A stretch of DNA of 64,000 nucleotides from Xiphydria camelus (Eukaryota > Arthropoda > Insecta > Hymenoptera > Xiphydriidae). The number at the start of each line of letters is the position of its first letter. Within the stretch, counting starts at the first letter, position 1. The notes beneath the pieces are model-generated. The model was given only the letters and a program-made list of their open reading frames with translations. It was not told where the DNA came from and ran no database searches. This document shows positions 11,559 to 22,327 of the stretch, one piece after another. Location of the stretch: contig OY783191.1 in assembly GCA_963678675.1 (NCBI GenBank), forward strand, positions 26,742,955-26,806,954, read 5' to 3'. A program made the position numbers and the translations under genes.

Positions 11559-12546
11559 TATACCGCATGTCCTATGGCCAACCGCGCAGGTGAGCTGCGA
11601 CCTGAATTCTTGACTTCGGCAGTATTTATGGTACAGTTAGAGTGGGCTTCAGACGAGTGCGCTGCATAAAGGCCATCACACGTGAAAAAACGTAAGCAGT
11701 AACAGTAAGGATTGACCAATCAGAAAGCCTGTTTAAGCATAATTCCGTAAGAATTATATTTCTGATTGGTCAATCCTTACTGTTACTGCTTACGTTTTTT
11801 CACGTGTGATGGCCTTAAGAACGAAAAGTGTCGACTGCTCTTCTAATAGCTGTCAATTCGGGAGATCGAAACGTTTCGTGTAACCTCAAAATCGTAAAGT
11901 TTTGAATTAGTAGTGAATAATTTGTAGAAAAGTGATGAGAAATAATCATAAATAATCTTCCGAATTGTGTGACACCTTAGGTATCGCTCACGCCACTTCG
12001 TAAAACTACTTCCTAGACATGCGCGGTGCTAGCGCGGAAATAATTTCTCAAACAAATAGGCACACACACACACATGAGGCGTGTAATTCGGTTGGACATC
12101 GAAAAAACCCGAATGATTGTTAACTCTCACTTCTGAACTTTACTTACCATTTATTCAAAGATTCACGATTTCGAGCTTAGACTTCGATCTCCCGAATTGA
12201 TAGCCATCGGGAGATCAGACGTTTCACACTTTTCGTAAGAACGCAGCGTAAGAGCGAAAAGCGTCGTCTGATTTCCCGATGGCTGTCACAATTCGGAAGA
12301 TTATTTATGATTATTTCTCATCACTTCTACAAATCAATTCACTACTAATTCAAAACTTTACGATTTTGAGGTTACACGAAACGCTTCGATCTCCCGAATT
12401 GACAGCTATTAGAAGAGCAGTCGACACTTTTCGTTCTTATGCAGCGCACTCGTCTGAAGCCCACTCTAATTGTACCATAAATACTGCCGAAGTCAAGAAT
12501 TCAGGTCGCAGCTCACCTGCGCGGTTGGCCATAGGACATGCGGTAC
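11559..12546. mobile_element. Palindromic element B1 (family B)
   Basis: It begins with TATACCGCATGTCCTATGGC and ends with its complement, with the motif GACTTCGGCAGT inside each end. The outer arms (about 250 bp, excluding the nested MITE) are near-perfect inverted repeats. A central segment of about 350 bp, with smaller internal palindromes, lies between them. Open frames such as the one at 12279-12560 are translations of the arms. No transposase is present, so it is non-autonomous. The subterminal sequence resembles transposon A (9900-10050). Confidence 0.85.
11670..11815. mobile_element. MITE nested in B1, TAA target duplication
   Basis: A 146-bp near-perfect palindrome with ends AGGCCATCACACG and CGTGTGATGGCCT. 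TAA flanks both sides (11667-11669 and 11816-11818). Removing it restores the GCTGCATAAGAACG join seen in B2. The 3-bp TAA duplication is typical of PIF/Harbinger-mobilised MITEs. Confidence 0.9.
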
Positions 12547-12659
12547 ATATGTTTATTTAGCAATCACACGTCATTTATTTACGATCTCTGCCGATTCCTG
12601 CCGAGCGAGCATTATTTTAATTGTCGCTATATTATTGTTATTGTGTACATATGAAAGTG

Positions 12660-13474
12660 TATACCGCATGTCCTATGGCCAACCGTGCAGGTGAGCTGCG
12701 ACCTGAATTCTTGACTTTGGCAGTATTTATGGTACAGTTAGAGTGGGCTTCAGACGAGTGCGCTGCATAAGAACGAAAAGTGTCGACTGCTATTCTAATA
12801 GCTGTCAATTCGGGAGATCGAAGCGTTTCATGTAACCTCAAAATCGTAAAGTTTTGAATTAGTAGTGAATAATTTGTAGAAGTGATGAGAAATAATCATA
12901 AATAATCTTCCGAATTGTGACAGCCATCGGGAAATCAGACGACGCTTTTCGCTCTTACGCTGCATTCTTACGAAAAGTGTGAAACGTCTGATCTCCCGAT
13001 GGCTATCAATTCGGGAGATCGAAGTCTAAGCTCGAAATCGTGAATCTTTGAATAAATGGTAAGTAATGTTCAGAAGTGAGAGTTAACAATCATTCGGGTT
13101 TTTTCGATGTCCAATCGAATTACACGCCTCATGTGCCTATTTGTTTCAGAAATTATTTCCGCGCTAGCACCGCGCGTGTCTAGGAAGTAGTTTTACGAAG
13201 TGGCGTGAGCGATACCTAAGGTGTCAATTCGGAAGATTATTTATGATTATTTCTCATCACTTCTACAAATTATTCACTACTAATTCAAAATTTTACGATT
13301 TTGAGGTTACAGGAAACGCTTCGATCTCCCGAATTGACAGCTATTAGAAGAGCAGTCGACACTTTTCGTTCTTATGCAGCGCACTCGTCTGAAGCCCACT
13401 CTAACTGTACCATAAATACTGCCGAAGTCAAGAATTCAGGTCGCAGCTTACCTGCGCGGTTGGCCATAGGACAT
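12660..13474. mobile_element. Palindromic element B2, inverted relative to B1
   Basis: The same family as B1: arms at 12660-12915 and 13226-13474, with a core that is the reverse complement of the B1 core. B2 lacks the nested MITE, and its right terminus is cut at ACAT before TTAATT. B1 and B2 are separated by about 110 bp and together form a nested inverted repeat. Confidence 0.85.
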
Positions 13475-13756
13475 TTAATTTATTTAAGTCATAAGACAAG
13501 ACTTTCTACTATTTAACGATGATGACGGTTTGACAAACAATTTTCGAGTTACAAATGAATCCAAAGCCTTAGAGAAGAAGGAAAAGGAATAGGTGAAGCA
13601 AGCAAAGCAATAATTTTATTGTAAAGAATCCCGGCTTTGCGCATCATTAGGCATTCGATGTATTGTTATTTAGTCTAGAGATCGTTCGTTATACTCTATA
13701 AATTCGAGACAATAATCAATGGATCGACGCTTGGATGGTATCTTCATTTATACGTG

Positions 13757-14268
13757 GGTCATTTGAAAAGTTTCCGGCCTTTTTAGGAAAAACACATATT
13801 TCAAGGTAAAAAAAATGTATTTCTCAACATAGCCTCCTCGTAACTCAACACATTTAATCCATCATTTCTCCCAACCCTTCAAGCCGTCAGAAAAAAATAT
13901 ATTTTGGTCCACCAGAAAAATACCGGTCTACAGCGTTTTCCACCTCGGCTTTGTCGTAAATTTTGTGACACTTACCAAACGTCGCAAAAATTTAACTGGA
14001 TTTTTTTTATACAGCTGAAGACACTCACGCGACATGTCAAGCCGTATGCGCTTTTGGTCAATTGTCAACAAACGCAGCACCCAACGTGCGGATAATTTTC
14101 TCTGATACTTCAGCCTCAGCAATCTCCTTCACGGTCAATCGACGATCTTCCATCATAGTTTCATGCACTGAGTCCACAATTTCGTCAGTTGAAACAGTTT
14201 TTGGGCGCCCAGAACATTCGTCATAAAAAATACTGGTACGGCCACGTTTGCACTCAGCCACCCAATAG
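13757..14268 (-). pseudogene. mariner transposase remnant with internal deletion
   Basis: The N-terminal part on the minus strand (14060-14268) reads WVAECKRGRTS, SGRPKTVSTDEIVD and LTVKEIAEA, the HTH and linker region of mariner transposases. A second frame (13928-14122) carries LSARWVLRLLTIDQKR and CLQLYKKNP. The remaining residues down to 13760 resemble the mariner C-terminus (WIKCVELRGGYVEK). The DDE catalytic core between these parts is gone. The end at 13757 carries a mariner-like terminal repeat, GGGTCATTTGAAAAGTTTCC. This family differs from transposon A. It cannot be active. Confidence 0.88.
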
Positions 14269-14277
14269 ACACTTTAA

Positions 14278-14614
14278 GCATGTCCTAAATTTTAAACGTA
14301 TCCGTATCCGCATCAGCATGCGCATGCGCAGAGTATTATAGATACGGTGGTCCCGATGCATTACGTTGCCCGCATCGTTACGGGCCTACCGTCGTATCTC
14401 TATCCGAACACGTATCCCTACCAACACTATCCCTATCCCGTCAGTTGTCAAAATGTTGTCATTAAAATATCATCTTAATCTGACGTTTCATCGCTTTCGG
14501 TTTCGTATACGTATCGATTGATCGATGCTTGGTTTAAAGGGTTATTTTGCGGTCAACGTAAGTCGATGCGTTAACGAATACGGATACGGATACGGAAAAA
14601 ATTTTAGGGTTTGC
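14278..14614. mobile_element. MITE flanked by TTAA
   Basis: TTAA lies on both sides (14274-14277 and 14615-14618). The ends are GCATGTCCTAAATTTT and AAAATTTTAGGGTTTGC, followed inward by CGTATCCGTATCCG and its complement. A TTAA duplication points to piggyBac-type mobilisation. There is no ORF. It borders the mariner remnant directly. Confidence 0.75.
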
Positions 14615-14819
14615 TTAAGGGAGTATTCTTGTGTAATCGGTCAAAAAAAATCGACAAAAATTCTTCTCGCTTAATCGCTTCCATAACATCTCTAAAAGAC
14701 GTGTGTTTGAGAATTTTTCAAAATTCAAAGTCGTTGAAAAGTTACAGATGTTTATAGTTGCAGACGCGCCACTTGTATTACGTATAGTCTAACTTTCGAA
14801 CACGTTCTCTCGAAACTAC

Positions 14820-14986
14820 ATTTGAGGGGGTCAGAAGCCAAGAGGTCCAAGTAGAAATACAAGTTTTCCGAGATGCTCGACATTAAAGTATTCTTGTTCT
14901 TTAAAAAGAACAAGAATACTTTAATGTGAAGCATCTCGGAAAACTTGTATTTCTATTTGGACCCCTTGGCTTCTGACCCCCTCATT
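14820..14986. mobile_element. Foldback element
   Basis: A palindrome with arms from TTTGAGGGGGTCAGAAGCCA to its complement. The centre, around 14880-14926, is a perfect inverted repeat built on AAGTATTCTTGTTC. It is noncoding. Confidence 0.82.
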
Positions 14987-15600
14987 TTGTAAATTGGTAG
15001 CCACGATATCTCAAAAACTATTGAACCGATTACGCTAAAATTTGTATGATATCTTCGGTACATCGACAGTTGTAGCCCGAAATAGAATCATTGTTATATT
15101 TGTCATAGTTTTTTGTTTTTAACTCAAATATTCGAAAAAAAAGACAAAAATCGGAATTCAATATTCAAAACTCCACCAAAAGTGCAATTTTTATATTTTG
15201 ACTTCATTCTAGTTCCGGCTGTAGCCAAAGGTTTACAGATTAGAATGACGTGTTATTTTTCAGTTTTAGATAAGGAGAACAATCGGAATCATGGCAACCA
15301 TCAATCAACTTTTTTGTTACTTGTGTGTAGTTACAGCACTGTAAAGTTTATTAATATTCGATATTTCAACGCCAAAAAATTTTTAATGGTCGTAACATTG
15401 TCAATAAATATAATATATAGCAAAAATGTCAAGATGTTATCTTTTTAAGGGGTTCCCAGATAGAAAAGTGTGCCACAGGATTAGTGCAGTGCCGCCAATA
15501 CACCGTCAAAGTTGATGCAGACCTTGTCGAAGCACGTCCGTGTCGGTAGAACCTGATATTTCTATCGTGACATTTTGTACCGCAATTCTAGAGATTGTTA
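14987..15600 (+). other. AT-rich noncoding DNA, probably old repeat
   Basis: It contains phrases such as ATCTCAAAAACTATTGAACC that look like generic insect repeat sequence. I see no gene. Confidence 0.45.
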
Positions 15601-16440
15601 ATTCCGGCATATTGGAGGTAAAAAATGCATGTATACTATCAGTACAGGAAGACGGTATATCATCGGAACGCTGTACAACTATACTACCGTAATAATGTAC
15701 CTGCATATTACTGGCACATAGTACCCGTATGCTGCAGGAACGTCGTATAAAGGTCGGGACATACATTACCGGGCCGTGCCAGGGTCGGAGCACGGCCGAA
15801 TATCGTCCGTCGTCCGGCGGATGATCTATCCAATAGAATCAAATGCTTTTGTTCTCACTTTACCGAGCCGTGACCGGGCGTCGCCAACGGACCGTCACCG
15901 GGCCGGGCCACTTAGTTTAGTTTTACTTTTTTACGGTGACGGTCCGGCCGCGCTTCTCTTGTTTCCGTAATTTACGTGTTTTAGTGCAATTTAGTGCAAT
16001 CAACCTAGCAGTTTCCAAGGCAACTCACGACTGACGGACGGACATGTGTGGTTCCTAGATACACGCGCCGTGCAAGGGTTCTGACCATTTCTTCCTCTTC
16101 GACCGTGTTCGACCCTGGCACGGCCCGGTAATGTATGTCTCACCCTTTAACGTGCTGTGCCAGGGCCGAATGACGGCCGTGTCCCGGCCCTGACACGGCC
16201 CGGTAATGTGTGTCCCGACCTTTACTATACTACCGTCATACCATGCTCACATATTACTGACACCTAGTGTCAGTATGCTGCAGGGGAACGTCATATCACT
16301 ATACTACAGTCATATCGTAACTGGCACACAGTTCCAGTATGCTGCAGGAAATTCGTATCATTACACTACTGTCATACTGTGCCTACATATTACTGGCACA
16401 TAGAGCCAGTATGCTGCAAGAACGTCGTATCGCTACACAT
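15600..16440 (+). repeat. Minisatellite array (~70-80-bp units) split by a MITE
   Basis: Units contain CATATTACTGGCACATAG, CCAGTATGCTGCAGGAA and CTATACTACCGTCATA. About one and a half units precede the insertion at 15748 and about three follow it up to 16440. The units diverge by several bases each. Confidence 0.83.
15748..16224. mobile_element. MITE family C, copy C1
   Basis: The terminal repeats contain AAAGGTCGGGACATACATTA and CCGGGCCGTGCCAGGG. A second internal copy of the right end at about 16136-16200 makes the end double. The element interrupts a minisatellite unit between CGTCGTA and CTATACTACC, consistent with a short TA-type duplication. The reverse-oriented copy is at 49883-50347. 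It has no real coding sequence. Confidence 0.85.
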
Positions 16441-17000
16441 TGCTTGCTCTATTACTGAAACAGTATATCTCCACTGTACCATTATAATATCGCTCATGGA
16501 CTGCAAAAGTGGCATAACTCAAAATTGGAATTTTCCCAAGAGACGACTTTAAAAGTTGAATTATTATATTATACGAGCGTTGATCATTTGCTGCCAGATT
16601 GTGATAATTATCATAGAATTTTGATTAATATATGAAAAATATAAAAATATAGAATTCCCATAAAAATAGAAAGACACCCTACCCCTACTTCCACTTTAGA
16701 ACTTACCTACATTTAAATAGTTTCCACAGAATTTAGTATTTTTGAAATTCTGTTTGAAAAAATCATGCTCGACATTTTTGAGAAACGTAAGAAAATCATA
16801 TGAGGACGCATTCCTGAATAACCGTACTCGGGGATGCAGCCTGAGGCCCCTTTTCTTGGACACGGTCAACGGGCCAGGGTGATAAAGCGCACCTGGCCCG
16901 CAGACCTCCCGATTACTTGGATGGTCACTCTCGTCGCTTCGAGGAGTACGAACTTTAGTAATTGAGGAGCAGACTTCCAAAAAGCATTTTGTCCATTTTC
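16441..17000 (+). other. Unassigned DNA
   Basis: No recognised gene. The minus frame at 16696-16980 is open for 94 codons but has no recognisable domain. Confidence 0.45.
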
Positions 17001-17166
17001 AGGAGAGGCCAAAAACTGCCCTCCTTTTAGGAAATAAGATTAAGTTTTCAAACTTATGCAAGAAATTGCGAAAAAAATATAATATAATATATTTTTTCGC
17101 AATTTCTTGCATAAGTTTAAAAGCTTAATGTTATTTCCTAAAAGAAGTGCAGTTTTTGGCCTCTCC
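17001..17166. mobile_element. Foldback element
   Basis: An inverted repeat from AGGAGAGGCCAAAAACTGC to its complement, with the centre at a TATAATATAATATA tract. The internal arm GCAATTTCTTGCATAAGTTT is perfectly mirrored. It is noncoding. Confidence 0.85.
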
Positions 17167-17320
17167 TGAAAATCTCGTGGCGACTACCGCAATACATTCT
17201 CATGGACGTTCGTGCACACCACGCGACGCGACTTTCGTCGCCGACGACCAGCGTGCTCAAGTCGCCGATACTCGCGTCGCACAATAGATGGAATTCTGAA
17301 AATCGGTTCGTATCGCTTAA

Positions 17321-17375
17321 TATTGGGTTGGAAAATAAGTTCGTAGCCTTTTATGTTTACAAATTTTACTTTACA
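17321..17375 (+). mobile_element. mariner terminal-repeat remnant
   Basis: TATTGGGTTGGAAAATAAGT resembles the terminal repeat of a mariner subfamily, preceded by the expected TA. No transposase follows within reach, so this is a solo end or a heavily deleted copy. Confidence 0.5.
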
Positions 17376-17599
17376 ACGATTAATTTTGTTGTTTGGCAAT
17401 ATGTTTATATGTAATCGAAAGAGTTCTTTCTGCTCTACGAAAGTGTTATAATTGTTATTTCGAATAATTTATTGAAATAAATTATTAAAAGATAATACCT
17501 AACGTAATAGAACGAAAGAGTGGTGGGATGAAAAACTGCCAAAATAGAAGGGAAAATCTGAGCGTGGGTGGTGAGTCAAAGGTGGTTGTAAAAGTGAAA

Positions 17600-17870
17600 G
17601 GCAAATGTTTCGGGGGTGAACCTAGGGTGGACATTTTTAAGCTCGTCATTGCTTAAACTACTTATAAACAAAATATCTCTCGTCTATAAACTCTTGCACA
17701 ACAGCGAAAAATTCAATTTTAACGCCGCGCCGCTGCCATATGCCCCCGAATTGTACCTGCTGATTCGTGATATTCAATTTACATCTCAGGGTCAACATAC
17801 TAATGAAATATTAGCAATCTTTAAACAATTACACGTTTCAACCACGGGCTTCCCGACTACCAGGAGGGTA
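17600..17870 (+). repeat. Inverted repeat with 22430-22690
   Basis: A stretch of about 250 bp containing CTTATAAACAAAATATCTCTC and CAGGGTCAACATACTAAT is found in reverse complement at 22430-22690. Both copies are open for 70-90 codons, but the encoded peptide has no recognised domain. The pair brackets the THAP, SWIM/YqaJ and 20.1-22.3 kb elements. Confidence 0.75.
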
Positions 17871-18130
17871 ACGGGAGCGAGGCTAGCGCCCACCACCATG
17901 GGGGGAAAAAAGGAAACGGGGAGAGTGGACTCTGGCGACTAGTGGTTCTCCGGACGCATCAAGGTTGTCAAAGCAATTTTAAAAAACGGAGATATTTCAA
18001 AAAGTACGTCAATTACAGATTCGCTGTGCAAGTAGCGGTGGTAGGGGTATGTTGATCCTACCGTGGCGCATGGAGTGGCGAAAATCTGCAATTTGAACGT
18101 CACCAGTTGATTACATTTTCACGATCGAAG

Positions 18131-18359
18131 ATGCATATTAGAAGGTGTTGCATTTTTGGTTGCAAAAATAACTGCAAAAACAGTTCTTGTAAATTGTATT
18201 CATGTCCCACTGCATCTCATAAAATGCAGCAATGTTCAAAATGGATTGAAGCCATACAAAATAACATGTAAGTAAAAATAACCTTGCTTTTTGAGTGAAA
18301 CGTTGAAGGCAATATGGAATACTTTGTCTGCAGACGCCAAATGAGGATTTGGACCCCAA
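18131..18359 (+). pseudogene. THAP-domain fragment, two exons
   Basis: Exon 1 (18131-18267) starts at ATG and reads MHIRRCCIFGCKNN, then SKWIEAIQNN. This matches the start of a THAP zinc finger: a Cys pair near the N-terminus, then a Trp-containing helix. A GTAAGT donor at 18268 and a TTTGTCTGCAG acceptor ending at 18333 give a 66-bp intron. Exon 2 restores the frame and reads RQMRIWTPKTSS, the WxP block of THAP domains. The foldback element at 18360 cuts the exon before the final Cys-x2-His. It may belong with the SWIM/YqaJ gene on the other strand, since DNA transposons often carry THAP domains. It is non-functional here. Confidence 0.68.
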
Positions 18360-18729
18360 AAACATCTAGTGAGCGAGATTTGATAGCTAAAATAAATCGG
18401 CTTATGATAGCTAAAAAAAATAAATAAGTGAGTCGGAGTAGAGCCGATCGACGAGGAGATACTCCATCTCACTTACTGTACATGGCGAACACCACTTCCA
18501 TACAACATTGTTCTGCCAGATGTTTACACATCAATTACAAGTTAGAATGACTAATTAATGTGTAAATATCTGGCAGAACAATGTTGTATGGAAGTGGTGT
18601 TCGCCATGTACAGTAATTGAGTTGGAGTAACTCCTCGTCGATCGGCTCTACTCTGACTCACTTATTTATTTTTTTGAGCTATCATAAGCCGATTTATTTT
18701 AGCTATCAAATCTCGCTCACTAGATGTTT
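18360..18729. mobile_element. Foldback MITE inserted in the THAP exon
   Basis: A palindrome of about 370 bp with ends AACATCTAGTGAGCGAG and CTCGCTCACTAGATGTT. Inner arms include GGCGAACACCACTTCCATAC and its complement, with a short central spacer near 18530-18560. It is noncoding. Confidence 0.87.
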
Positions 18730-18749
18730 ACACATCAGTGTTTCGAGTT

Positions 18750-19715
18750 CTAGCAGACTCGTTTTGTGTTTTTACTGGCCGATAGTCTACAACATCGTTG
18801 CGAAAACCATTCATTGCACCCAGACTGTGCGAGCGTCTTGCAGCAAATATCACGTATTTGATCGGCGGTTATATTCATTGTTTCGGCATAGAATTTTCCA
18901 ACGTCATCCGAAACTGGAATCTTGCTTAAGTCAGTATACCGTATGTCTAACGGCAAGCGCAACACCACTTCGGCAGTTTTTACCGACGGTGGTCGAATCT
19001 TGCATTAGATCCAATGCAATTTTCGACCACCGTCGGTAAAAACTGCCGAAGTGGTGTTGCGCTTGCCGTCAGACATACGGTATATAGGTTGACTTCGCAG
19101 ACATGCGAATATTAGGTCCAAGCAATCCTTGCATCTGTTATTTTCAATCAACTGGTCAATATTTCTGTCCACACTCGTCAATAAAGATTCCATGGAAAAG
19201 TCGACCTGATCTTTCGCTTTGGCTAGAAGCATCGTTCGGAGAGGTGATGGACCGTGCAGTTCTTCTAGGTTTGGAGGAATTGATGGTTCTTTCGGGCGGT
19301 GCTTGCCAGGAAACATTTCGTCAAAGTATTTGCCTTTTGAATATTTTACTTTGGCGAATAGGGAAAGTGTAGGTTTGCTCCATACTTGCTCGCAATCAGT
19401 TTTAGAAGAAATTTCGACATAATTTGTGAATTCAATTAAAGCTGCCATGTTTACATTTTTCGCTGAGGCCAGACACGCAATTGCAGCTAGTGTCGACAAT
19501 GTTTCTATCTGAATCAATGAACAATTTTACCACATAAGAGGCCAAACTGACGGAAGTCTGTCTTATAACTCGCCCAGATATAACAATCAACTGATTGTTC
19601 TTCCTTACTTCCTCAACATTTTGTACATGTCCTGCCTTAACGAGGGCAGTCCCTTTTGCCAAACCCTGTGGGTTAAATTCGATGCTATATGCCGCACTTT
19701 TTGAAATCCAGCTTG
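18750..19715 (-). pseudogene. SWIM zinc finger / YqaJ-nuclease-like protein, broken
   Basis: Reading from 19715 down, the frame contains SIEFNPQGLAKGTALVKAGH and then CNCVSGLSEKCKH, a textbook SWIM signature (CxCx(n)CxH). Right after CKH the frame shifts; the next part (AALIEFTNYVEISSK, KGKYFDEMFPGKHRP, CKDCLDLIFACLRSQP) reads in the frame ending at 19085. A MITE at 18935-19084 then interrupts it, after which TADQIRDICCKTLAQSG and WFSQRCCRLSASKNT give the start of a YqaJ-like exonuclease domain. The frame stops at 18750, so the catalytic part is lost. SWIM plus YqaJ proteins are multi-copy in arthropods, and YqaJ genes are known from some PIF/Harbinger (ISL2EU-type) transposons. Which element carried this one is not shown. 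Confidence 0.75.
18935..19084. mobile_element. MITE with TATACCGTATGTC ends
   Basis: A near-perfect 150-bp palindrome from TATACCGTATGTCTAACGGC to CGTCAGACATACGGTATA. It carries the subterminal motif CACTTCGGCAGT, shared with families A and B, which suggests mobilisation by the same transposase. It splits the YqaJ gene. Confidence 0.9.
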
Positions 19716-19785
19716 AATTTTAATATCCATTTTTCCCTTTTCCACAAATTACCCAATACTGAAACACTAACATTATGTTTCAGCT

Positions 19786-19916
19786 AGGGCCACTTGTATA
19801 AAGCTTAGTTAAAGTTAACCATCAATTCACCGACACGATTAACGAATTTTAATGGCTGAGCGCGCCAGTGAACTCATCATTTACTTTAACTAAGCAAGCT
19901 TTATACAAGTGGCCCT
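19786..19916. mobile_element. MITE, AGGGCCACTTG ends
   Basis: Inverted ends AGGGCCACTTGTATAAAGCT and AGCTTTATACAAGTGGCCCT (one arm has a 4-bp difference) with a centre of about 60 bp. It is noncoding. Confidence 0.85.
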
Positions 19917-20112
19917 TTTAAATTGGAAAAAAAAAGTTAACAAACTATGACGAAAACGCACCAAATGTAACAGTAATCGCATAACCTCAAATCATCTGTC
20001 GGTAACAACCGTGTTATTAATAATGGTAATTACAGATCATAATTACCTGTTGGGTCAAACTTTCGTTCCTTTTAGATGGCACTTGATATCCATTCACTTT
20101 TAAAATAGAACA

Positions 20113-22327
20113 ATAGTATATTGTGCAACAAGGGCTGAAAGTTGGCGATTGCCGACGAGTGTGAAGTTTGCTGCCCGAGCGAAGCGAGGGCTGCAATCAC
20201 ACGAGTCGCAATCGCCAACTTCGGACCGTGTTGCACACGATACTTTTTAAAACAAGTGCATTGAAAGTGGTGCTTTTCATGCTAGTTTTGCGTAGCGCGA
20301 TATCCCTTCGCTCCGTTGCTGTTTTCGTTTTCGTCCGGTAAAACAGGGACGAAAGTGAACGAAATTATAACACGTGCATCGAAAGTGGTGCTTTTCATGC
20401 TAGTTTTACGGGACGAAAATAGCAAATTGCACGCTAGGGTAGAAAAGTTGAGCTCGCGCATGCGCAGTTTATACTTGCTTCACTTTCGTCCCTTGGGTGA
20501 ATTTTCGTTCACTTTCGTCCCTGAAAACTAGCATGAAAAGCACCACTTGCATTCACTTGTTATAAAAAAAAAAAGTGTGAGTGCCGTTGTACTCACGGAG
20601 GATGTGTAAACATCTTACAATTATCTGCGGTCCGAGTTTAATTGGGGAATATGACGTCGTAGTTCGACATAAAGAAGTTTAATTTTTTCTATAATAAAAT
20701 ATTTATTATTATTATATTAGATTTATAACTTACTAACAGCCCGTCCCGGCACCGCATGGGTAGATTGTGGATTGATTTTGTCCGTCCACCATTGTTTAAA
20801 TACATTTTTAATACAAAACTTTTAGTATTTTTCCCGGGCTACGCAATGATCATATTGGATTTGACCTTGACCATGACCTTCAAGGTTATATCAAGGTCAA
20901 ATTAATTTTTTTTCACGTTCAAATGTGTCCTTGACCATTTTTTTCATGTTACCTTTATTGTCAGCGGAGGTCAAATTTAGGTCAAGTATAGTTCGACTTT
21001 TTGAACACCTTGTATAAGATTTACTAACTCAGAAACCTTCGTGGATATGCGTCCAACTGTTCCCCAAATTTTCATCGCAATTGGATGAACGGTTTAGGAA
21101 GGCATAATAATCATCCGTACCGGTACTTTTTGAACACCCTGTATAAGATTTACTAACTCAGAAACCTTCGCGGGCATGCGTCCAACCATTTCCCAACTTT
21201 TCATCGCAATCGGATGAACGGTTTAGGAAGGTATAATAATCATCAGTACCGGTACTTTTTGAACACCTTTTACAAAATTTACTAACTCAGAAACCTTCGC
21301 GGGCATGCGTCCAACCATTCCCCAAAGTTTCATCGCAATCGGATGAACGGTTTAGGAAGGCATAATAATCATCCGTACCGGTACTTTTTTAACACCCTGT
21401 ATAAGATTTTCTAACTCAAACCTTCGCGGATATGCGTCCAACTGTTCCCCAAATTTTCATCGCAATCGGATGAACGGTTTAGGAAGACATAATAATCATC
21501 CGTACCGGTACTTTTTTAACACCCTGTATAAGATTTACTAACTCAGAAACCTTCGCGGGCATGCGTCAAACCATTCCCCAAAGTTTCATCGCTATCGGAT
21601 GAACGGTTTAGGAAGGCATAATAATCATCCGTACCGGTACTTTTAACACCCTGTATAATATTTACTAACTCAAACCTTCGCGGATATGCGTCCAACTGTT
21701 CCCCAAATTTTCATCGCAATCGGATGAACGGTTTAGGAAGGCATAATAATCATCCGTACCGGTACTTTTTGAACACCCTGTATAAGATTTACTAACTCAG
21801 AAACCTTCGCGGTCATGCGTCCAACCATTCCCCAAAGTTTCATCGCAATAGGATGAACGGTTTAGGAAGGCATAATAATCATGAGTACCGATACTTTTTG
21901 AACACCCTGTATAAGATTTACTAACTCAGAAACCTTCGCGGGCATGCGTCCAACCATTCCCCAAAGTTTCATCGCAATCGGATTAACGGTTTAGGACGGC
22001 ATTTGATATTACCTTAAAGGTCACGATCAAGGTCAAATCCAATACGACGACTGGGTAGCCAAGGGAAAATCCTTAAAGTTTTGTATTAAACATTTTTCTC
22101 TAAAATGTTTTCCCGTTGAGATAATCCAGCTTGCGCGAATAGTATGCGCAGTAGCGCCACACACGCACTGACGCAGTCACATCTACATGACTTACGTCTG
22201 ACGCTCAATTTCCCAGGAAGGTCGTACCGCAGAGCCGTAGCATAGATGTTTAATCATTAAAAATATCGTGTGCAACACGGACCAAAGTTGGCGCCAACTT
22301 TCAGCCCTTGTTGCACAATATACTATT
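20113..22327. mobile_element. 2.2-kb non-autonomous inverted-repeat element
   Basis: Terminal repeats of about 35 bp: ATAGTATATTGTGCAACAAG with GGGCTGAAAGTTGGCG at the left, and the complement at 22293-22327. Inside the left end is a second inverted repeat around 20262-20560 (GTGGTGCTTTTCATGCTAG). The middle is a tandem array. There is no transposase-like ORF. I could not define a target duplication. Confidence 0.83.
20997..22000 (+). repeat. Eight-unit ~128-bp tandem array
   Basis: Units begin near 21003, 21132, 21261, 21390, 21518, 21645, 21771 and 21900, each with GAACACCCTGTATAAGATTT or a close variant, then CCTTCGCGGGCATGCGTCCA and GGATGAACGGTTTAGGAAG. Alternating variants (GGCATGCG/GGATATGCG; CCATT/CTGTT) suggest higher-order duplication. 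AGGTCA-containing sequence lies on both sides. Confidence 0.95.

Noticed and set aside
12279..13516. Repeated 70-95-codon ORFs with FRSYAAHSSEAHSN
   Set aside because: They are translations of the arms of B1 and B2, appearing on both strands because the elements are palindromic.
16696..16980. 94-codon minus-strand gene
   Set aside because: No domain or neighbour support; composition is compatible with a chance open frame.
20997..22000. CRISPR array
   Set aside because: The ~128-bp units are contiguous with no unique spacers, and the genome is eukaryotic. It is a tandem satellite-like array.
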